From Syntrophobacter sp. SbD2 (GTDB taxonomy: Bacteria; Desulfobacterota; Syntrophobacteria; Syntrophobacterales; Syntrophobacteraceae), in contig OMSV01000001.1 of the NCBI GenBank assembly GCA_900290385.1, positions 1 to 8,555 on the forward strand: 8,555 bases of DNA. Direction: 5' to 3'. Position 1 is the first letter of the stretch; each line of letters starts with the position of its first letter. The notes under the pieces were generated by a model. It saw only the letters and a program-made list of their open reading frames with translations. It had not been told where the DNA came from and searched no databases. Positions 6,593 to 8,555 of this stretch are shown one piece after another. The position numbers were made by a program, and so were the translations under genes.

Positions 6593-7030
6593 ATGGTGCG
6601 AGATCATGTCAAACTCCATGCGTTTAAACTTGCCGACGATGTCGCGGTTTTGGTTTATATGCTCACGTCCGGATTCCCCCGGGACGAACTGTATGGATTG
6701 ACCTCGCAAATGAGAAGAGCTGCGGTTTCTGTCCCATCGAACATTGTCGAAGGGTGTGCGCGTGAAAGTCAGGCCGAATACCTTCGTTTTCTCGAAATTG
6801 CGTTTGGCTCCCTGAGAGAACTGCATTATCAGTTAGGCTTGTCCAGGCGGCTGAATTATTGTACCGATATTGAGACTTCCGAGTGTGAATCGAAAATTAT
6901 TGAGGCCGAGAAAGTTCTAAACTCGTTAATCAGGTCTTTTCGAAACACCAAACCCCTTCAGCCTAATCACCTTCAGTCTAAACCCCTTCAACCTAAACCC
7001 CTTCAGCCTAATCCCCTTCAGCTTGAGTGA
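6593..7030 (+). CDS. Four-helix-bundle protein of the 23S rRNA intervening-sequence (IVP) family
   Basis: This 145-residue protein has the clear family core: HVKLHAFKLADDVAVLVY (helix 1), then FPRDELYGLTSQMRRAAVSVPSNIVEGCARESQAEYLRFLEIAFGSLRELHYQL (about 28-81), then two more helices to about residue 118. Relatives were first seen as ORFs in intervening sequences of 23S rRNA genes, and a diversity-generating-retroelement accessory protein shares the fold. The biochemical role of free-standing copies is not established. Residues 120-144 are five pentapeptides (KPLQP, NHLQS, KPLQP, KPLQP, NPLQL) encoded by the downstream repeat array, so the tail is probably disordered read-through rather than fold. 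GAAGGAG ends only 3 bases before the ATG at 6593. A GTG at 6596 has 6-base spacing and would give MRDH, close to the N-terminus I recall for relatives, so it may be the real start. Confidence 0.9.
   Translation: MVRDHVKLHAFKLADDVAVLVYMLTSGFPRDELYGLTSQMRRAAVSVPSNIVEGCARESQAEYLRFLEIAFGSLRELHYQLGLSRRLNYCTDIETSECESKIIEAEKVLNSLIRSFRNTKPLQPNHLQSKPLQPKPLQPNPLQLE
6950..7024. repeat. Right arm: five units of a 15-bp tandem repeat within the 3' end of the four-helix-bundle gene
   Basis: Units start at 6950, 6965, 6980, 6995 and 7010 with consensus AAACCCCTTCAGCCT. Units 1 and 4 are identical to the consensus and the others differ at one to three positions. Fifteen bases equals five codons, so the array is read in frame. 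The frame used is free of stops, whereas one of the other two frames reads TAA at the unit junction. The array is the inverted copy of the one at 6556-6592. Confidence 0.93.
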
Positions 7031-7047
7031 GGAATTCGTTGGGTTTA

Positions 7048-7770
7048 ATGCGCCTTCAAAAATTTCTCGCACAGGCTGGAATAGCATCGAGGCGCGCCGC
7101 CGAAGAACTGATCAGGCAGGGCCGGGTGGAAGTAAACGGCGGGAAGGCCCAACTGGGCTTAAGCGTCGATCCTCTGAAAGACCTGGTTAGCCTGGACGGC
7201 AAGCCGGTTACTCTCCGCACCAATAGGATTGTTCTCGCCTTCTATAAGCCCAGCGGCTGCGTAACCACCGCGTCCGATCCCCAGGGCCGCAGGACTGTCC
7301 TGGATTTTTTCCCCGATTTCGAGGAACGCATTTTTCCCGTGGGCAGGCTCGACTACGACGCAGAAGGACTTCTTCTGCTCACCAATGATGGAGAGCTTGC
7401 CAATCGCCTCCTTCACCCACGGTATGGAATATCTAAGGTATATGATGTAAAAATAAAGGGACATCCTGACAAAAAAGCGATAGAACAACTCCGGTCCGGT
7501 GTCCGGATCGAAGAGGGCGTAACGGCCCCGGCCGAAGTTGAAATAATTCGGGAACTGCCGAATGCAGCCTGGTTGAGGATTACTCTGCACCAGGGTTGGA
7601 ACCGCCAGATCAAACGCATGGGCCTGGCGGTCGGACACCCTGTCTTGAAGATCAGGCGCATTGCTTACGGGCCGGTGCGCCTTGGCACGTTAAGTCCGGG
7701 CCGGCGCCGGCTGCTCAGACTCGACGAAATCCGGAAAATCTACGAGGAAACGGGTCTCTACAGGGAGTGA
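7048..7770 (+). CDS. rluB: RsuA/RluB-family rRNA pseudouridine synthase
   Basis: The enzyme (240 residues) isomerises a specific uridine to pseudouridine in rRNA, probably 23S. Residues 1-56 form an S4 RNA-binding domain (MRLQKFLAQAGIASRRAAEELI). The catalytic domain has FYKPSG (66-71), GRLDYDAEGLLLLTNDGEL (99-117) with catalytic D102, KVYDVKIKG (130-138), TAPAEVEI (159-166) and QGWNRQIKRM (182-191). The last motif has W where RluB proteins usually have R; RluF-type enzymes also vary there. The ATG at 7048 matches the family start. The frame is open back to a GTG at 7027 that overlaps the upstream TGA, and a TTG at 7039 is better placed after TGAGGA (7028-7033), so the start could be up to seven residues earlier. 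Translation may be coupled to the preceding gene. RluB assignment rests on the Bacillus-like motif pattern; the exact target base is not shown. Confidence 0.9.
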   Translation: MRLQKFLAQAGIASRRAAEELIRQGRVEVNGGKAQLGLSVDPLKDLVSLDGKPVTLRTNRIVLAFYKPSGCVTTASDPQGRRTVLDFFPDFEERIFPVGRLDYDAEGLLLLTNDGELANRLLHPRYGISKVYDVKIKGHPDKKAIEQLRSGVRIEEGVTAPAEVEIIRELPNAAWLRITLHQGWNRQIKRMGLAVGHPVLKIRRIAYGPVRLGTLSPGRRRLLRLDEIRKIYEETGLYRE

Positions 7771-8555
7771 TGCCGGAGATGAATTCAAAGCGCGTTTATC
7801 CTTATGGATCTCCCGGTTCCTTCCACCACGGTGGAGGGGGAAAAGAAAAAAAACAACGATCCTCGCATCGTTACCTCATCATTGTCATTTTTGCCCTTGT
7901 CTTCGCGTTAGGCGCCGCTTTCGCCTTTTTCATGACCATGGACCGCAGCGTTCCCTCACTCACGATCTTTCCAACGAAACTCCTCGCCCTTCATTTTCAG
8001 CACAACGGCCAGGAACTGCTCCTGCTTCCCGACTCCCAGGTTGTTGTGAATCCAAGGGATTCTCTCCAGCTCGTCCGTATCCGAACCGACGGCTGGCTCT
8101 CATGGGGCACTCGGGTGGTCTCCTCAGATGTGGATGTGAAACCCATCACCAAAAAACCCGGCGTGATTATAAAAGATCTCTTCCCACAAGAGTCCTTCGA
8201 AACTCCAAAACTTATCGAGCTAAGGGTATTGCTCTGGAACCGGCCCATCGGCAAAGTTTCGTTCCTTGTGCAGCTCGATTACAAAGATTGGCTCCACAAA
8301 GCGAACACCAGCGCCGATATTGACAAAAGAATCGCCTGCCTTGAAAAGGCGCTCCATGACAACGGCTCCAACATATTGCTTAAGGCACAACTTGCAGGGC
8401 TCTATGTTGACATCAAGCGCTATCCGGACGCGGCGCGACTCTACGAGGAAATAGACAAATCAGGAAAATCAAAAAATATCTCCGAAAAGCTTCTTCTCGT
8501 CTATCAGATAATGAATAAAACCGATGAAGCTCTCGGCGTCTACCTCGACCTCCTG
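7770..8555 (+). CDS. Membrane-anchored tetratricopeptide-repeat protein, 3' truncated by window edge
   Basis: The frame stays open from an ATG at 7770 to the window end. The first ATG shares its A with the rluB stop (TGATG), suggesting translational coupling. A second in-frame ATG at 7779 gives MNSKRVYPYG and better spacing from AGGGAG (7762-7767), so either may be used. Numbered from 7779, residues 1-31 are a basic cytoplasmic tail rich in Gly, His and Lys. Residues about 32-54 are one hydrophobic segment (YLIIVIFALVFALGAAFAFFMTM) with positive charges before it, predicting N-in topology. Residues about 55-175 are an unrecognised, probably periplasmic, beta-rich domain. From about 179 the sequence is TPR-like: IDKRIACLEKALHDNGSNILLKAQLAGLYVDIKRYPDAARLYEEI, then a second repeat (EKLLLVYQIMNKTDEALGVYLDLL). 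It is likely a scaffold for an envelope complex; the partner is unknown. Confidence 0.75.
   Translation, partial: MPEMNSKRVYPYGSPGSFHHGGGGKEKKQRSSHRYLIIVIFALVFALGAAFAFFMTMDRSVPSLTIFPTKLLALHFQHNGQELLLLPDSQVVVNPRDSLQLVRIRTDGWLSWGTRVVSSDVDVKPITKKPGVIIKDLFPQESFETPKLIELRVLLWNRPIGKVSFLVQLDYKDWLHKANTSADIDKRIACLEKALHDNGSNILLKAQLAGLYVDIKRYPDAARLYEEIDKSGKSKNISEKLLLVYQIMNKTDEALGVYLDLL

Overview
This window looks like chromosomal housekeeping DNA from a mid-to-high GC Gram-negative bacterium. My best guess is a member of Desulfobacterota (the former Deltaproteobacteria). The guess rests on the kinds of genes and their order: a biotin-dependent carboxyltransferase with no fused biotin carrier, xerD, a DHH-CBS-CBS-nucleotidyltransferase fusion, an M50 peptidase, trpS, an RsuA/RluB-family pseudouridine synthase and a membrane-anchored TPR protein. 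No rRNA marker is present, so the assignment is inference. All supported genes lie on the + strand.

Layout. Bases 2-775 hold the C-terminal part of a pyruvate carboxylase/oxaloacetate decarboxylase-type carboxyltransferase that begins outside the window. A 319-base gap (776-1094) follows, carrying a 9-bp tandem repeat and an 18-bp tandem repeat; the second runs into the xerD start codon. xerD (1095-1979) is an intact tyrosine recombinase. The 890-residue fusion (2051-4723) joins a DHH/DHHA1 phosphoesterase, two CBS domains and a class II tRNA nucleotidyltransferase. A short membrane metalloprotease (4846-5490) and trpS (5564-6553) follow. Next comes a small four-helix-bundle gene (6593-7030), then rluB (about 7048-7770), then a TPR protein that touches the rluB stop codon and runs off the right edge.

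How the genes relate. The tRNA nucleotidyltransferase half, TrpRS and the pseudouridine synthase all serve translation: tRNA 3'-end synthesis, charging, and rRNA modification. XerD resolves chromosome dimers. From the fusion gene rightward, the genes are co-oriented with short gaps and could be one or two transcripts.

The most unusual part is the four-helix-bundle gene. The 15-bp unit AAACCCCTTCAGCCT is repeated five times in its 3' end, and the reverse complement of the same unit is repeated about 2.5 times just upstream of its start. The gene is therefore bracketed by inverted tandem arrays. The upstream array supplies its ribosome-binding site and the downstream array encodes the last 26 residues as (K/N)-P-L-Q-P-like pentapeptides. 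This looks like an inserted cassette between trpS and rluB, where I would expect scpA/scpB in many related genomes (from memory, not checked). I found no CRISPR array, IS element, tRNA or rRNA gene.
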